Shown: positions 9,190 through 17,861 of the stretch, piece after piece | Layout: every line of letters begins with the position of its first letter | Numbering within the stretch: position 1 is the stretch's first letter | Origin: Pseudonocardia sp. C8 | GTDB lineage: Bacteria > Actinomycetota > Actinomycetes > Mycobacteriales > Pseudonocardiaceae | Reading direction: 5' to 3' | Assembly (NCBI RefSeq): GCF_014267175.1 | Contig: NZ_JACMTR010000002.1 | Coordinates: 3,931,501-3,995,500 of the forward strand | Length of the DNA: 64,000 nt | Translations under genes and position numbers: made by a program | The notes under the pieces: generated by a model | Seen by the model: the letters and a program-made list of their open reading frames with translations, nothing else | What the model was told of the DNA's origin: nothing | Databases searched by the model: none

Positions 9190-9906
9190 CTACTTCTTCA
9201 GCCGCCGGCTGCCGCCGTGCCAGTCCTCGGTGACGCCGACACCGTCCCCGGCGACGCCGAGCGCCCGCAGCTGCGGCCGCTCGCGCAGGCTCCGCTTGAG
9301 CTCGGCGAACCCGGGGAACCGGGCCAGGGCGATCACGTGGTCCCACAGCTGCTCGGCCTCGTCCGCACCGGGCAGCCGGCTGATCACGGGCCCGAAGAAC
9401 GCGACGCCCTCCGGCGGTTCGAAGTGGATGATCGGGGTGCCGACGTCCTTCCCGGTCAGCGCGAGCGCCTCGTCGGTCTCGGCCCGTACGACGGCGTCGA
9501 GCGTGTCGTCGTCGAGGGCGCCGGACAGCGCGCGGGGCAGCCCGGCCGCGTCGAGGATCGGCTCGACGAACGCCGCGGTCCCCCGCCGCTCCTCGCGGTC
9601 GCCGGTGACCGGATCGCTGTCGAAGATCGCCGCGCCGAGGGCCGCGTAGAGCCGGCCGACGGCGTCCGGTCCGTGCTCGTCGCGGGTGCGGGCGGCCACC
9701 CGGAGCAGCCGCAGGCCCGCGGTGTGGCCGGCCTCGTACTCGGGCGGGAAGTGGGCGTCGTAGTCGACGTGGGCGTTGACCAGGCGCAGCGAGATGAACC
9801 GCCACTCGACCGAGTAGTCGCGGCGCGCCTGCACCTGCCGGACCCATTTGCTGGTCATCCAGGCGAACGGGCACACGGGGTCGAAGTAGAAGCGGATGTC
9901 GGCCAT
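9190..9906 (-). CDS. DsbA-family (thioredoxin-fold) oxidoreductase
   Basis: A 238-residue cytoplasmic DsbA-like protein (mycothiol-dependent nitroreductase/FrnE/2-hydroxychromene-2-carboxylate isomerase group). It begins MADIRFYFDPVCPFAWMTSKW; the family CxxC is replaced by CPFAW, so only one active-site cysteine is present. The later GTPIIHFEPPEGVAFFGPVIS carries the cis-proline loop. A single-cysteine site points to thiol-conjugate chemistry, with mycothiol plausible in this lineage, rather than disulfide formation. The ATG at 9906 is preceded by GGAGGAGTGA, a strong ribosome-binding site. The gene is divergent from the TetR gene at 10031 and could be under its control. Confidence 0.75.
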   Translation of the reverse strand: MADIRFYFDPVCPFAWMTSKWVRQVQARRDYSVEWRFISLRLVNAHVDYDAHFPPEYEAGHTAGLRLLRVAARTRDEHGPDAVGRLYAALGAAIFDSDPVTGDREERRGTAAFVEPILDAAGLPRALSGALDDDTLDAVVRAETDEALALTGKDVGTPIIHFEPPEGVAFFGPVISRLPGADEAEQLWDHVIALARFPGFAELKRSLRERPQLRALGVAGDGVGVTEDWHGGSRRLKK

Positions 9907-10003
9907 CGGGTCACTCCTCCGGTCGGGGCGGGGTCGGTGGCGCACGGCCCGCTGCACACCCCGAGGGTACTTGCGCGCGGGCGAGCATCGCCCGTACGGT
10001 AGG

Positions 10004-10019
10004 TATAACGTTCACTTTA
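10004..10019. promoter_or_regulatory. possible TetR autoregulatory site
   Basis: An AT-rich island, TATAACGTTCACTTTA, lies 12-27 nt before the TetR start codon in otherwise very GC-rich DNA and is centred on the self-complementary AACGTT. This position, between the divergent DsbA-like and TetR genes, is where a TetR protein would repress both. Symmetry beyond the 6-bp core is weak, so this is only suggestive. Confidence 0.3.
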
Positions 10020-10030
10020 CTAAGGACGCC

Positions 10031-10615
10031 ATGAGCAAGCGTGACGACATCCTCACGACCGCCGAACGCCTCTTCGACCGGCAGGGGTTCCACGGCACCG
10101 GCATCGACCAGATCGTCCGGGAGGCCGGGGTCACCCCACGCACCCTCTACCGCCATTTCCCGTCCAAGGAACAGCTCGTCGTCGAGGTGCTGCAGCAGCG
10201 CGAGGAGCGCTTCCTCGGCCGGCTCGAGCACGGCCTCGACCCCGACGCCGGCACGGAGCCGGACCGGGCGTCGCTGTTCGCCGAGCTCGAGAGCTGGTTC
10301 TCCGAGGAGAGCGACCGGGGCTGCCTGTTCCTGCGCGCGCTCGCGGAGTACGGGCACAAGGACGCCGAGATCACCCGACGGGTCCTGCGCCACAAGCAGC
10401 GCGGGCTCGAGCACCTGTACGCGCGGCTCGAGGACTCCCACAACTCCCCCGACGAGCTCCGCGACAAGGCCGAAGGCCTGATGCTGATCATGGAGGGCGC
10501 CGTCGCGCTGGCCCCGGTCATCGGCGGATCCGATGCGGCGCGGCGTGCCCGCCGGCTCGCAGATCGCCTTCTGGCGAACCCACCCCGCACCGACCTCGAC
10601 AGGAGGGGCGCATGA
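10031..10615 (+). CDS. TetR/AcrR-family transcriptional regulator
   Basis: A 194-residue repressor. The N-terminal helix-turn-helix is MSKRDDILTTAERLFDRQGFHGTGIDQIVREAGVTPRTLYRHFPSKEQLVVEVL (residues 1-54), a textbook TetR domain. The remaining helical ligand-binding domain resembles the TetR_C group with an HKQRGLEHLYARL stretch. The ATG at 10031 was chosen over upstream GTG codons because the domain begins there. The stop codon overlaps the start of the MDR dehydrogenase (ATGA at 10612-10615). It therefore probably controls the operon 10031-12815 and senses a substrate of that pathway. Confidence 0.92.
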   Translation: MSKRDDILTTAERLFDRQGFHGTGIDQIVREAGVTPRTLYRHFPSKEQLVVEVLQQREERFLGRLEHGLDPDAGTEPDRASLFAELESWFSEESDRGCLFLRALAEYGHKDAEITRRVLRHKQRGLEHLYARLEDSHNSPDELRDKAEGLMLIMEGAVALAPVIGGSDAARRARRLADRLLANPPRTDLDRRGA

Positions 10616-11715
10616 CGCCGACCGTTCCCGACACGATGCACGCCGTGCTGCTCACCGGGCACGGCGGGCTCGACCAGCTCGAGTACCGCACGGACGTGGC
10701 CGTTCCCCGGCCCGGCCCCGACGAGGTCCTCATCCGGGTCGCCGCCGCCGGGATCAACAACACCGACATCAACACCCGGATCGGCTGGTACTCGAAGTCC
10801 GTGGGTCAGGCCACCGGCTCCGGGGGCGCGACCGGGTTCGAGAGCGTCGACGACGCGGATGCCACCTGGTCGGGGAAGGCGCTGGAGTTCCCGCGCATCC
10901 AGGGCGCCGACTGCTGCGGGCACATCGTGTCGGTCGGCCGGAACGTGGACCGGTCCCGCATCGGTGAGCGGGTGCTGGTGCGGACCATGCTGCGCAGCTA
11001 CGTCGACTACCGGCCCTTCGAGTGCTGGACCTTCGGCAGCGAGTGCGACGGCGCCTTCGCCCAGTTCGCCGTCGCACCGGCCGGCGAGACCCACGAGGTG
11101 GACAGCGACTGGTCCGATGTGGAGCTCGCCTCGATCCCGTGCGCGTACTCCACCGCCGAGAACATGCTGCACCGGGTCGGTCTCGGCGCCGAGACCGTGC
11201 TGATCACGGGTGCGTCGGGTGGCGTGGGATCGGCCGCCGTCCAGCTCGCCACGCGGCGCGGCGCGACCGTCATCGCGCTCTCCTCCCCCGCCAAGGCCGA
11301 CGAGATCCGCGCGCTCGGTGCCGACCGGGTCGTCGACCGCGGCGCCGACCTGGTCGCGGAGCTCGGGGCCGGCTCGGTCGACGCCGTCATCGACCTCGTG
11401 GGGGGCGACCAGTGGCCCGCCCTGCTCGACGTCCTGCGCCGCGGCGGTCGGTACGCGACCGCCGGTGCGATCGCCGGACCGATCACGGAGATCGACCTGC
11501 GGACGCTCTACCTCAAGGACCTGACCCTGCTGGGCTGCACCTTCCAGGAGGACGAGGTCTTCGCGAACCTGATCTCCTACATCGAGGCCGGGGAGATCCG
11601 GCCGAACGTCGCGAAGGTGTTCCCGTTGCGGGACATCGCCCAGGCGCAGGAGGAGTTCCTGGGCAAGACGTTCACCGGCAAGCTCGTACTCACCGTTCCG
11701 GAGGCCGGGGAATGA
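10612..11715 (+). CDS. MDR-superfamily alcohol dehydrogenase/quinone-oxidoreductase-like protein
   Basis: A 367-residue medium-chain dehydrogenase/reductase. The GroES-like domain opens [21 protein letters not shown] and contains [16 protein letters not shown]. The nucleotide-binding domain has [24 protein letters not shown]. The structural-zinc four-cysteine loop of classical alcohol dehydrogenases is missing, as in quinone-oxidoreductase-like MDRs. An NADP or NAD-linked oxidation or enoyl reduction is likely; the substrate is unknown. It is coupled by 4-nt overlaps both to the TetR gene upstream and to the enolase-superfamily gene downstream, forming a compact operon. Confidence 0.88.
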   Translation: MTPTVPDTMHAVLLTGHGGLDQLEYRTDVAVPRPGPDEVLIRVAAAGINNTDINTRIGWYSKSVGQATGSGGATGFESVDDADATWSGKALEFPRIQGADCCGHIVSVGRNVDRSRIGERVLVRTMLRSYVDYRPFECWTFGSECDGAFAQFAVAPAGETHEVDSDWSDVELASIPCAYSTAENMLHRVGLGAETVLITGASGGVGSAAVQLATRRGATVIALSSPAKADEIRALGADRVVDRGADLVAELGAGSVDAVIDLVGGDQWPALLDVLRRGGRYATAGAIAGPITEIDLRTLYLKDLTLLGCTFQEDEVFANLISYIEAGEIRPNVAKVFPLRDIAQAQEEFLGKTFTGKLVLTVPEAGE

Positions 11716-12815
11716 AGATCGCCGAAGTCCACGTCCACCAGTACGGCCTGCCGGTCCGGAACGGCCCGTACCGGCTGGCCCGCGCCGACGTCTGGTCCCT
11801 CATCACGACGCTGGTCAAGCTGGTGGGCGACAACGGGCTCGTCGGCTGGGGCGAGACCTGCCCGCTCGGCCCCACCTACGCCGAGGCGCACCCCGCCGGA
11901 GCCGTGGCGGCACTGAGCGAGATGGCACCGGGACTGATCGGCGCCGAGGTGCTGCCGGTACCGCTGCACCGACGCATGGACGGCCTGCTCCACGGCCACA
12001 ACTACGCCAAGGCCGCCGTCGACATCGCGGCTCACGACCTGCTGGGCAAGCAGCTCGGCATCAGCGTGTCCGACCTCCTCGGCGGCGCGGTCACCGACCG
12101 GGTGCCGTCCTACTACTCGACGAGTGTCGGCCCACCGGACGACACCGCCCGGCTCGCGGCCGAGAAGCTCGCCGAGGGCTACCCGCGTCTCCAGGTCAAG
12201 ATCGGCGGGCGGCCGGTCGAGGAGGACATCGAGACCGTCCGCAAGGTCTGGGAGGTCATCCGCGGGTCGGGGATGCGGCTGGCCGTGGACGCCAACCGCA
12301 GCCTGACCACGCGGGATGCGCTGCGGCTCAGCCGGGAGTGCCCGGACATCCCGTTCGTCATGGAACAGCCCTGCGACACCCTCGAGGAGCTGCAGAAGAT
12401 CCGCCCGCAGGTCGGCCACGCCATCTACATCGACGAGAGCGGCACCAGCCTGAACACGGCGATCACCGCCGCCGGCACCGGACTGATCGACGGCTTCGGC
12501 ATGAAGGTCACCCGCATTGGCGGGCTCGCCCCGATGCGCGCGTTCCGCGACCTCTGCGCGGCCCGGAACCTGCCCCACACCTGCGACGACTCCTGGGGCG
12601 GCGACATCATCGCCGCCGCATGCACCCACGTCGGTGCGACGGTCGCACCCGAGCTGCTGGAGGGCGTCTGGCTCGCGGCCGACAGCATCGACGGTCACTA
12701 CGACCAGGAGAACGGCATCCGCGCCGAAGGCGGCCACATCACGCGACCGCAGGGGCCCGGACTGGGCGTGGTGCCCGATGAGACGCTGTTCGGCGCGCCG
12801 GTGGCGTCGTTCTGA
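11712..12815 (+). CDS. mandelate racemase/muconate lactonizing enzyme family protein
   Basis: A 367-residue enolase-superfamily enzyme. The capping domain (residues 1-125) is followed by a TIM barrel with the expected set: LQVKIGG (KxK-type base, about residue 163), the metal ligands in LAVDANRSL (Asp about 193), FVMEQPC (Glu about 219) and IYIDESG (Asp about 243), and [11 protein letters not shown] with the second lysine (about 267). The enzyme abstracts a proton alpha to a carboxylate and performs racemisation, epimerisation, dehydration or cycloisomerisation. Lysines on both faces are more consistent with a racemase/epimerase or the hydroxyproline-type dehydratase subgroup than with a sugar-acid dehydratase. 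Last gene of the TetR operon. Confidence 0.88.
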   Translation: MKIAEVHVHQYGLPVRNGPYRLARADVWSLITTLVKLVGDNGLVGWGETCPLGPTYAEAHPAGAVAALSEMAPGLIGAEVLPVPLHRRMDGLLHGHNYAKAAVDIAAHDLLGKQLGISVSDLLGGAVTDRVPSYYSTSVGPPDDTARLAAEKLAEGYPRLQVKIGGRPVEEDIETVRKVWEVIRGSGMRLAVDANRSLTTRDALRLSRECPDIPFVMEQPCDTLEELQKIRPQVGHAIYIDESGTSLNTAITAAGTGLIDGFGMKVTRIGGLAPMRAFRDLCAARNLPHTCDDSWGGDIIAAACTHVGATVAPELLEGVWLAADSIDGHYDQENGIRAEGGHITRPQGPGLGVVPDETLFGAPVASF

Positions 12816-12879
12816 CCACGGAGCCGGCCCCTGCGGCGGCGAGGTCCGGCCACGAGGACCGGGCCGATACGATCGCGTG

Positions 12880-13281
12880 ATGGAATCGGTCCTCGGGGTC
12901 GGTGGCATCTTCTTCCGTGCCCGTGATCCGGAAGCACTGACCCGCTGGTACGAGCAGAACCTGGGCGTCACGCCGCCACCCACGACCTACGACGAGCCGT
13001 CCTGGCACCAGCAGGCCGGTCCGACCGTCTTCGCGGCCATGCCCGACGACTCCCCGCATTTCCCCGACGCGCGCCAGCAGTGGTCGATCAACTTTCGGGT
13101 CGCGAACCTCGACGCGATGATCGACCAGCTGCGCCGCAACGGTGTGGACGTCACACCGCACGACGAGACCTACCCGAACGGCAGGTTCGCCGAGCTGACC
13201 GACCCCGAAGGGACGCCGATCCAGCTGTGGGAACCTGCGGGCGCGGACGTCGGGGAGTTCCCTCGCGGAGCAACGTCCTGA
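12880..13281 (+). CDS. VOC (glyoxalase/bleomycin-resistance) family protein
   Basis: A 133-residue single-domain VOC protein: GVGGIFFRARDPEALTRWYEQNLGV (first beta-alpha-beta unit), later SINFRVANLDAMIDQLRRNGVDV and FAELTDPEGTPIQLWEP with the conserved glutamate. Members are metal-dependent lyases, isomerases or dioxygenase-like proteins, or binding proteins; this one resembles small uncharacterised lactoylglutathione-lyase-like proteins. The ATG at 12880 is used because the VOC fold begins immediately. It is 64 nt after the enolase-superfamily gene and may be the last gene of that operon or an independent unit. Confidence 0.85.
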   Translation: MESVLGVGGIFFRARDPEALTRWYEQNLGVTPPPTTYDEPSWHQQAGPTVFAAMPDDSPHFPDARQQWSINFRVANLDAMIDQLRRNGVDVTPHDETYPNGRFAELTDPEGTPIQLWEPAGADVGEFPRGATS

Positions 13282-13570
13282 GCTGCTCCCTGACGGTGCC
13301 CTGCGTCGGATGGCTGCTCGCTGGCGGTGTCGTCGCCGACGACGACCAGCCGCCCGGTGCCGACCGCGTCCGGGCCGCCTTGACGCGGTCGGCGATGCGG
13401 CTGGGATGGCGCACTCGTTCAGCAGGATGGCGTCGACGTTCTACGTCCGTCCATGCCGTCTCGGGATGGTGTCCGGGCCCCGTCGGGGCCAGCGGGCTGG
13501 CCGTTCCACCGGACACGCACTTAGCCTTGCTCCCGACGTCGCCGCACAGAGACGTGGGAGACGAGGTCGC
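13282..13570. other. intergenic stretch, no supported gene
   Basis: These 289 nt between the VOC and AraC genes carry no convincing reading frame. Short fragments on the minus strand look partly protein-like (for example TGRLVVVGDDTASEQP near 13330-13380), which could be a relic of a lost gene, but no family can be named. It presumably also holds the AraC gene promoter; GTCGCATG immediately before the AraC start is not a strong ribosome-binding site. Confidence 0.4.
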
Positions 13571-14530
13571 ATGCGTGTAGCCGCGGAGTTCTGGAGCACG
13601 GACCGTGACAGGTCAATCGTGGTGGACCAATGGCGGCAGATGCTCTCGGCGACTCACCTGCCGTGGACTGTCACGGTTCCGCCCCAGGTGCCCGGGCCGG
13701 CCGTGTTCGAGGCGACGGTGCAGCGGTGGTGGATCGATGACCTGGCGCTGGTGGACTGCACGTGTGGGCCGTGCTCCGGTACCCGGACGCGACGGGACAT
13801 GGCCGACACCGACGGCGAGTTCGTCGTTGTTCTGATCAACCGGGCCGGCCGAGAAACGGTTGCTCAGGGCGAGGCGGAGGCGGGGCTGCAGCCCGGTGAC
13901 GCGGTCGTGTGGGACAGCTCGAAGTCTGCACGGTTCGCCGTTCTGGAGCCGTTGGCCAAGCGGAGTCTGCTCATCCCGCGGGCGGCACTGGACGAGGTCG
14001 TGGGCCGTGCGCAGGTGACCGGCGGCGTGATGCTGGACGGTCGGAATCCGGCTACGCGACTGCTGACGTCATACCTGGACACGCTCAGCGCGGCGTTGCC
14101 GGACCTGGACCCTGCCGGAGTCAGTGCCGCGCGCAACGCCACGCTGGAACTGTTCATCGGGGCACTGCGGACGGGGAGCAACGTTCCGGAATCGAAGGCC
14201 GGCCAACCGGCCCTGCGGGCTGCGATGGACCGCTACATCGAGCGCCACCTCGTCGACGACCCGACCATCTCCACAGCCCGGTTGGCGAAGGCCCATGGCG
14301 TCTCGGTACGCACCGTCAACCGGATCTTCAACGCCACCGGGCAGACGGTGAACGAGGTGGTCCGTGTACGCCGACTTGCCCGCGCCCGGGAGGAACTGGC
14401 CGACACCGACCGGCCGGTGGCCTCGATCGCGCACCGCTACGGCTTCTCCGACACCAGCCACCTGAGCCGGTTGTTCAAGGCGCACTACGGCTCGACCCCG
14501 AGCGACTACCGGGCAGCAGCCCGACGGTGA
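13571..14530 (+). CDS. AraC-family transcriptional regulator
   Basis: A 319-residue regulator. The N-terminal ~190 residues form a cupin-like ligand-binding domain of the AraC-binding-like type (VFEATVQRWWIDDLALVDC..., GDAVVWDSSKSARF). The C-terminus has the two helix-turn-helix units: DDPTISTARLAKAHGVSVRTVNRIF and PVASIAHRYGFSDTSHLSRLFKAHYGSTPSDYR. This architecture matches activators of aromatic, terpene or alkane catabolic genes such as AlkS/FeaR/NphR types. It precedes, in the same direction, the hydrolase-EthD-SDR cluster at 14691-17595, which is the likely target. Confidence 0.92.
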   Translation: MRVAAEFWSTDRDRSIVVDQWRQMLSATHLPWTVTVPPQVPGPAVFEATVQRWWIDDLALVDCTCGPCSGTRTRRDMADTDGEFVVVLINRAGRETVAQGEAEAGLQPGDAVVWDSSKSARFAVLEPLAKRSLLIPRAALDEVVGRAQVTGGVMLDGRNPATRLLTSYLDTLSAALPDLDPAGVSAARNATLELFIGALRTGSNVPESKAGQPALRAAMDRYIERHLVDDPTISTARLAKAHGVSVRTVNRIFNATGQTVNEVVRVRRLARAREELADTDRPVASIAHRYGFSDTSHLSRLFKAHYGSTPSDYRAAARR

Positions 14531-14690
14531 CGCGGCTGCTGTCCGTGGACCGTCGTGGCGTATCTGTTCGACCAGATGGCGCGCGCGTTCAACGTGGCGG
14601 CCGCCGCTCACACGAGACTGGGGTCACAGCGGCTCAGGGGTGAGCGGGCGCCTCCCCGGGCCGACGGATCCGACCCTGGAGGTACGGGCG

Positions 14691-15590
14691 ATGGCTCGAC
14701 GTGACGTGGAGTTCACCGGCGAGGACGTGATCCTGCGTGGCTGGTTCTATCCCGCCGAGGGAACCGGAACGGCGGCTCCGGTGATCGTGATGGCGCACGG
14801 CTTCTCAGCTGTGAAGGAGATGTACCTCGACAAGTACGCGGAAGCGTTCGCTGCTGCCGGGCTGAACGTCCTGGTGTTCGACAACCGCAACTTCGGCGCC
14901 AGTGACGGTGAGCCGCGCCAGGAGATCGACCCGATTCAGCAGGTCCGTGACTACCGCCACGCCATCACCTACGCGCAGAGCCTGCCCGAGGTCGATCGCA
15001 CCAAGGTCGGCGTGTGGGGGTCGAGCTACTCCGGCGGGCACGTGCTGGTCGTCGCCGCCATCGACAAGCGGGTCGGCGCCGTCGTCTCCCAGGTGCCGCT
15101 CGTGTCCGGCCACGAGAACATCCGATCTCTGGTGCGGTCGGACTTCATCGGCGGCTTCCGCGAGATGTTCGACGCCGACCGAGAGGCCCGCGGACGGGGC
15201 GAGGCCCCGGCGATGGTGCCGGTGGTCGACAAGGACCCCCTCGGCCCCTCGGCGTTGCCGACGCCGGATTCCTACCAGTGGTTCACCGAGACCCACGAGC
15301 AGCGCGCCCCCTCCTGGCGCAACGAGGTCACCTTGCGCACCGTGGAGATGCTCTCGGAGTACGAGCCCGGCTCCTACATCTCGCGGATCGCGCCGACCCC
15401 GCTGCTGATGCTCGTCGCGCGCAACGATGTACTCACGCCGACCGAGCTCGCGATCGGCACGTTCGAGAACGCCAGGGAGCCGAAGAAACTGGTGGTTCTG
15501 CCGGGCGGTCATTTCGACGCCTACGTGAACGGATTCGAGGAGTCCTCCGAGCCCGCCACGGACTGGTTCGTCCAGCACCTCAACGGGTGA
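14691..15590 (+). CDS. alpha/beta hydrolase (dienelactone-hydrolase/acetyl-xylan-esterase-like)
   Basis: A 299-residue alpha/beta hydrolase. After a short N-terminal strand region (VEFTGEDVILRGWFYPA), the oxyanion segment VIVMAHGFSAVKEMYLDKYAEAF, the DNRNFGASDGEPRQEIDP loop and the nucleophile elbow VGVWGSSYSGGHVL (GxSxSG) are visible. The acid is probably in LLMLVARNDVLTP and the histidine in LPGGHFDAY. It hydrolyses an ester or lactone; the exact substrate is unknown. The ATG at 14691 is preceded by GGAGG at 8 nt and preferred to the GTG at 14640. It is followed 9 nt later by the EthD gene, so the two are almost certainly cotranscribed. Confidence 0.88.
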   Translation: MARRDVEFTGEDVILRGWFYPAEGTGTAAPVIVMAHGFSAVKEMYLDKYAEAFAAAGLNVLVFDNRNFGASDGEPRQEIDPIQQVRDYRHAITYAQSLPEVDRTKVGVWGSSYSGGHVLVVAAIDKRVGAVVSQVPLVSGHENIRSLVRSDFIGGFREMFDADREARGRGEAPAMVPVVDKDPLGPSALPTPDSYQWFTETHEQRAPSWRNEVTLRTVEMLSEYEPGSYISRIAPTPLLMLVARNDVLTPTELAIGTFENAREPKKLVVLPGGHFDAYVNGFEESSEPATDWFVQHLNG

Positions 15591-15599
15591 GGACGACCG

Positions 15600-15920
15600 G
15601 TGGCCCACCAGCTCACCGCGATCTACGCACCGCCCGTTGATCCGGCCGCGTTCGACAGACACGACGACGAGGTCCACGCGCCCCTGGCGGCGATGTTCCC
15701 CGGTCTGCGGAGCTTCACGATCCACCGGCCCGGCCCCGGTCCGGACGGCGGGCCGCCCGCAGCGCACCTGGTCGCCGTTCTGACCTTCGACTCGGAGGAC
15801 GCACTCAACGCCGCGCTCAGCGGGCCGGCGGGGCAGGCGGCGGTCGCGGACCTCGACAACTTCGCTCAGGCAGGGGTCACCATCCTCACCGGCCCTGTCG
15901 AAGTCGTCGTCCGACAGTGA
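15600..15920 (+). CDS. EthD-family protein
   Basis: A 106-residue ferredoxin-like (dimeric alpha-beta barrel) protein of the EthD type. Landmarks are the LTAIYAPPVDPAAFDRHDDEVHAPLAAMFPGLRSF opening with a conserved His, and the closing AVADLDNFAQAGVTILTGPVEVV. EthD was first seen next to the cytochrome P450 genes for ethyl tert-butyl ether degradation, and many relatives sit in catabolic clusters with unknown exact role. The GTG at 15600 follows the hydrolase by 9 nt with GGTGAGGA upstream. The SDR gene follows within 21 nt. Confidence 0.8.
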   Translation: MAHQLTAIYAPPVDPAAFDRHDDEVHAPLAAMFPGLRSFTIHRPGPGPDGGPPAAHLVAVLTFDSEDALNAALSGPAGQAAVADLDNFAQAGVTILTGPVEVVVRQ

Positions 15921-15940
15921 ACAACCCAAAGGGAGAAACG

Positions 15941-16741
15941 ATGCCTGATCGGCTGCAGGACAAAGTCATCGTCGTCACGGGGGCCGCATCCGGATTCGGG
16001 CGCGGCATGTCCGTCGCGTTCGCGGCAGAGGGCGCAAAGGTCGTCGTCAGCGACGTACACGAGGACGCCAACGCCGGCGGCTTCGAGACCGACGGCTCGA
16101 TCACAACCGTGCAGGAGATCGAGAAGCACGGCGGAACCGCCACGTACGTGCAGTGCGACGTCACCGACGCCGGGCAGGTCGACGACCTGATCGCCACCAC
16201 GGTCTCGACCTTCGGACGTCTGGACGTAATGGTCAACAACGCCGGCGTCTATCGACGGGACAAGCTCGTGCACGAGTTCGGTGTCGAGGACCTCTACGCC
16301 TGCTTCGACGTCAACTGCAAGGGCAGCTTCTTCGGCGCCCAGTCCGCGATCAAACAGTTCCTTGCCCAGGGCGACGGCGGCAACATCATCAACCTGGTCT
16401 CGACAGCCGGGCTGCAGGGCCACCCGTCCCAGTCGGTCTACAACATCTCCAAGGGTGCTCAGGCCCAACTGACCCGCTGCCTGGCCATCGAGTACGGCCG
16501 AGACGGCATCCGTACCAACGGGATCTGCCCCACGTTCGCCAAGACCTCGCTGACCCGGAAGTTGTTCGACGACAAGGGCTTCGACGACTTCTTCGTCGAG
16601 TCCGTCCCGCTCAAGCGCTGGGGCGAGGTCGCCGACATCGCCGACCTGGCCGTGTTCCTGGCCTCCGACGAGTCCAGCTACATCCACGGCGACCTGATCC
16701 GCATCGACGGTGGCGAGACCCTCTGCCGCTACTCCGTCTGA
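15941..16741 (+). CDS. short-chain dehydrogenase/reductase
   Basis: A 266-residue classical SDR. The cofactor motif is VIVVTGAASGFGRGMS (TGxxxGxG), followed by NNAG (VMVNNAGVYR), the catalytic Ser in NLVSTAG and YNISK as YxxxK. The C-terminal LIRIDGGETLCRYS is typical. NAD or NADP-dependent oxidation of an alcohol to a ketone (or reverse) is expected. The ATG at 15941 follows AAAGGGAGA; a GTG at 15917 would overlap the EthD stop and lacks a site. It has the same length and organisation as the next gene, and the two probably act on related intermediates. Confidence 0.9.
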   Translation: MPDRLQDKVIVVTGAASGFGRGMSVAFAAEGAKVVVSDVHEDANAGGFETDGSITTVQEIEKHGGTATYVQCDVTDAGQVDDLIATTVSTFGRLDVMVNNAGVYRRDKLVHEFGVEDLYACFDVNCKGSFFGAQSAIKQFLAQGDGGNIINLVSTAGLQGHPSQSVYNISKGAQAQLTRCLAIEYGRDGIRTNGICPTFAKTSLTRKLFDDKGFDDFFVESVPLKRWGEVADIADLAVFLASDESSYIHGDLIRIDGGETLCRYSV

Positions 16742-16797
16742 CCCACTTGGCACCCAGGAGCGTCGCGGCTCGACGCGGCGCGCAGGAAGGACACCTC

Positions 16798-17595
16798 ATG
16801 GCTCGACTGATAGGAAAGACTGCCGCCGTCACCGGCTCCAGCTCCGGCAACGGCCGCGCGATCGCCCTCGCCCTGGCCGCCGAAGGCGCCAACGTCGTCT
16901 GCTCCGACATCCGCAAGAACGCGCTCGACGGCGGCTACGAGGACAACCTCGGCCAGGACACCGATGACATCATTCGTGCCAACGGCGGCAAGGCCGAGTA
17001 CCTCGACGCCGACGCCGGCAAGCGTGACGATGTCCAGGCCGTCGTCGACCGCGCGGTTCAGGCGTTCGGACGCCTCGACATCATGGTCAACAACGCGGGC
17101 ATCTTCACGGGCCTGCACACGATCGTCGACGAGACCGAGGAGGAGTTCGACAAGACCATGCTGGTCAACTGCAAGAGCGTGTGGTTGGGCTGCAAGTCCG
17201 CGATCACGCAGATGCGCCGGCAGGACGTCGTCGACGGCACCCGCGGCCGCATCGTCAACATCGCCTCCATCGGTGGACTCGTCGGCCTGGCCATGGAGCC
17301 GGCCTACTGCACCGCCAAGGGCGCCGTGGTGAACCTGACCCGCCAGCTCGCAGTCGACTTCTCCCCGGAGCGAATCAACATCAACGCGGTCTGCCCTGGC
17401 TTCCTGCACACCGCGATGGTCCGGCCGTTCATCGACGACCCGGAACTCAACGAGGTCCTGCACTCGAAGACTCCGTGGCCGGACCTGGGCTACGCCGAAG
17501 ACGTCGCCAAGGCCACCACGTTCCTGGCCTCCGCGGACGCGTCCTGGGCCAGCGGCAGCATGCTCACCATCGACGGCGGCTACACCGCCCCCTGA
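16798..17595 (+). CDS. short-chain dehydrogenase/reductase
   Basis: A 265-residue classical SDR starting MARLIGKTAAVTGSSSGNGRAIA (TGxxxGxG). The signature includes NNAG (IMVNNAGIFTG), Ser in NIASIGG, and YCTAK as YxxxK; it ends SGSMLTIDGGYTAP. Both SDRs share a central DxxGGYE/GGFET-like insertion after the Rossmann beta-2 strand (KNALDGGYEDNLGQDTDDI here), which suggests duplication or a shared subfamily. An AGGAAGG-type site lies 10 nt before the ATG. It is the last gene of the run 14691-17595, with a 266-nt gap to the GntR gene. Confidence 0.9.
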   Translation: MARLIGKTAAVTGSSSGNGRAIALALAAEGANVVCSDIRKNALDGGYEDNLGQDTDDIIRANGGKAEYLDADAGKRDDVQAVVDRAVQAFGRLDIMVNNAGIFTGLHTIVDETEEEFDKTMLVNCKSVWLGCKSAITQMRRQDVVDGTRGRIVNIASIGGLVGLAMEPAYCTAKGAVVNLTRQLAVDFSPERININAVCPGFLHTAMVRPFIDDPELNEVLHSKTPWPDLGYAEDVAKATTFLASADASWASGSMLTIDGGYTAP

Positions 17596-17861
17596 CCCGC
17601 GACCGGGTCACGAGCTCTCCGCGGCTTCTCGCGGTGACACCGACGATCCGGTGGCCTGGACGGCGTCCGGTCGGAGGCCCCGGATTCAACGGCGGTCGCG
17701 TCCGCAAGTTCGGGATCGCCAGCTCCACCGTGCCCGGCGCGGGTATCCTCTCCCGGACCCGATAGCGGAGCCGACAGTCGTCGGCGCAGCAACTCGCGTG
17801 GACGGACGAGGTACCGTACCTGTGACTGCCGGCCGACACGTCAGAGGATTCGACACCGCAC

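Noticed and set aside
13282..13570. Insertion-sequence fragment
   Set aside because: No terminal inverted repeats, no target duplication and no transposase motif were found; only vague protein-like pieces.
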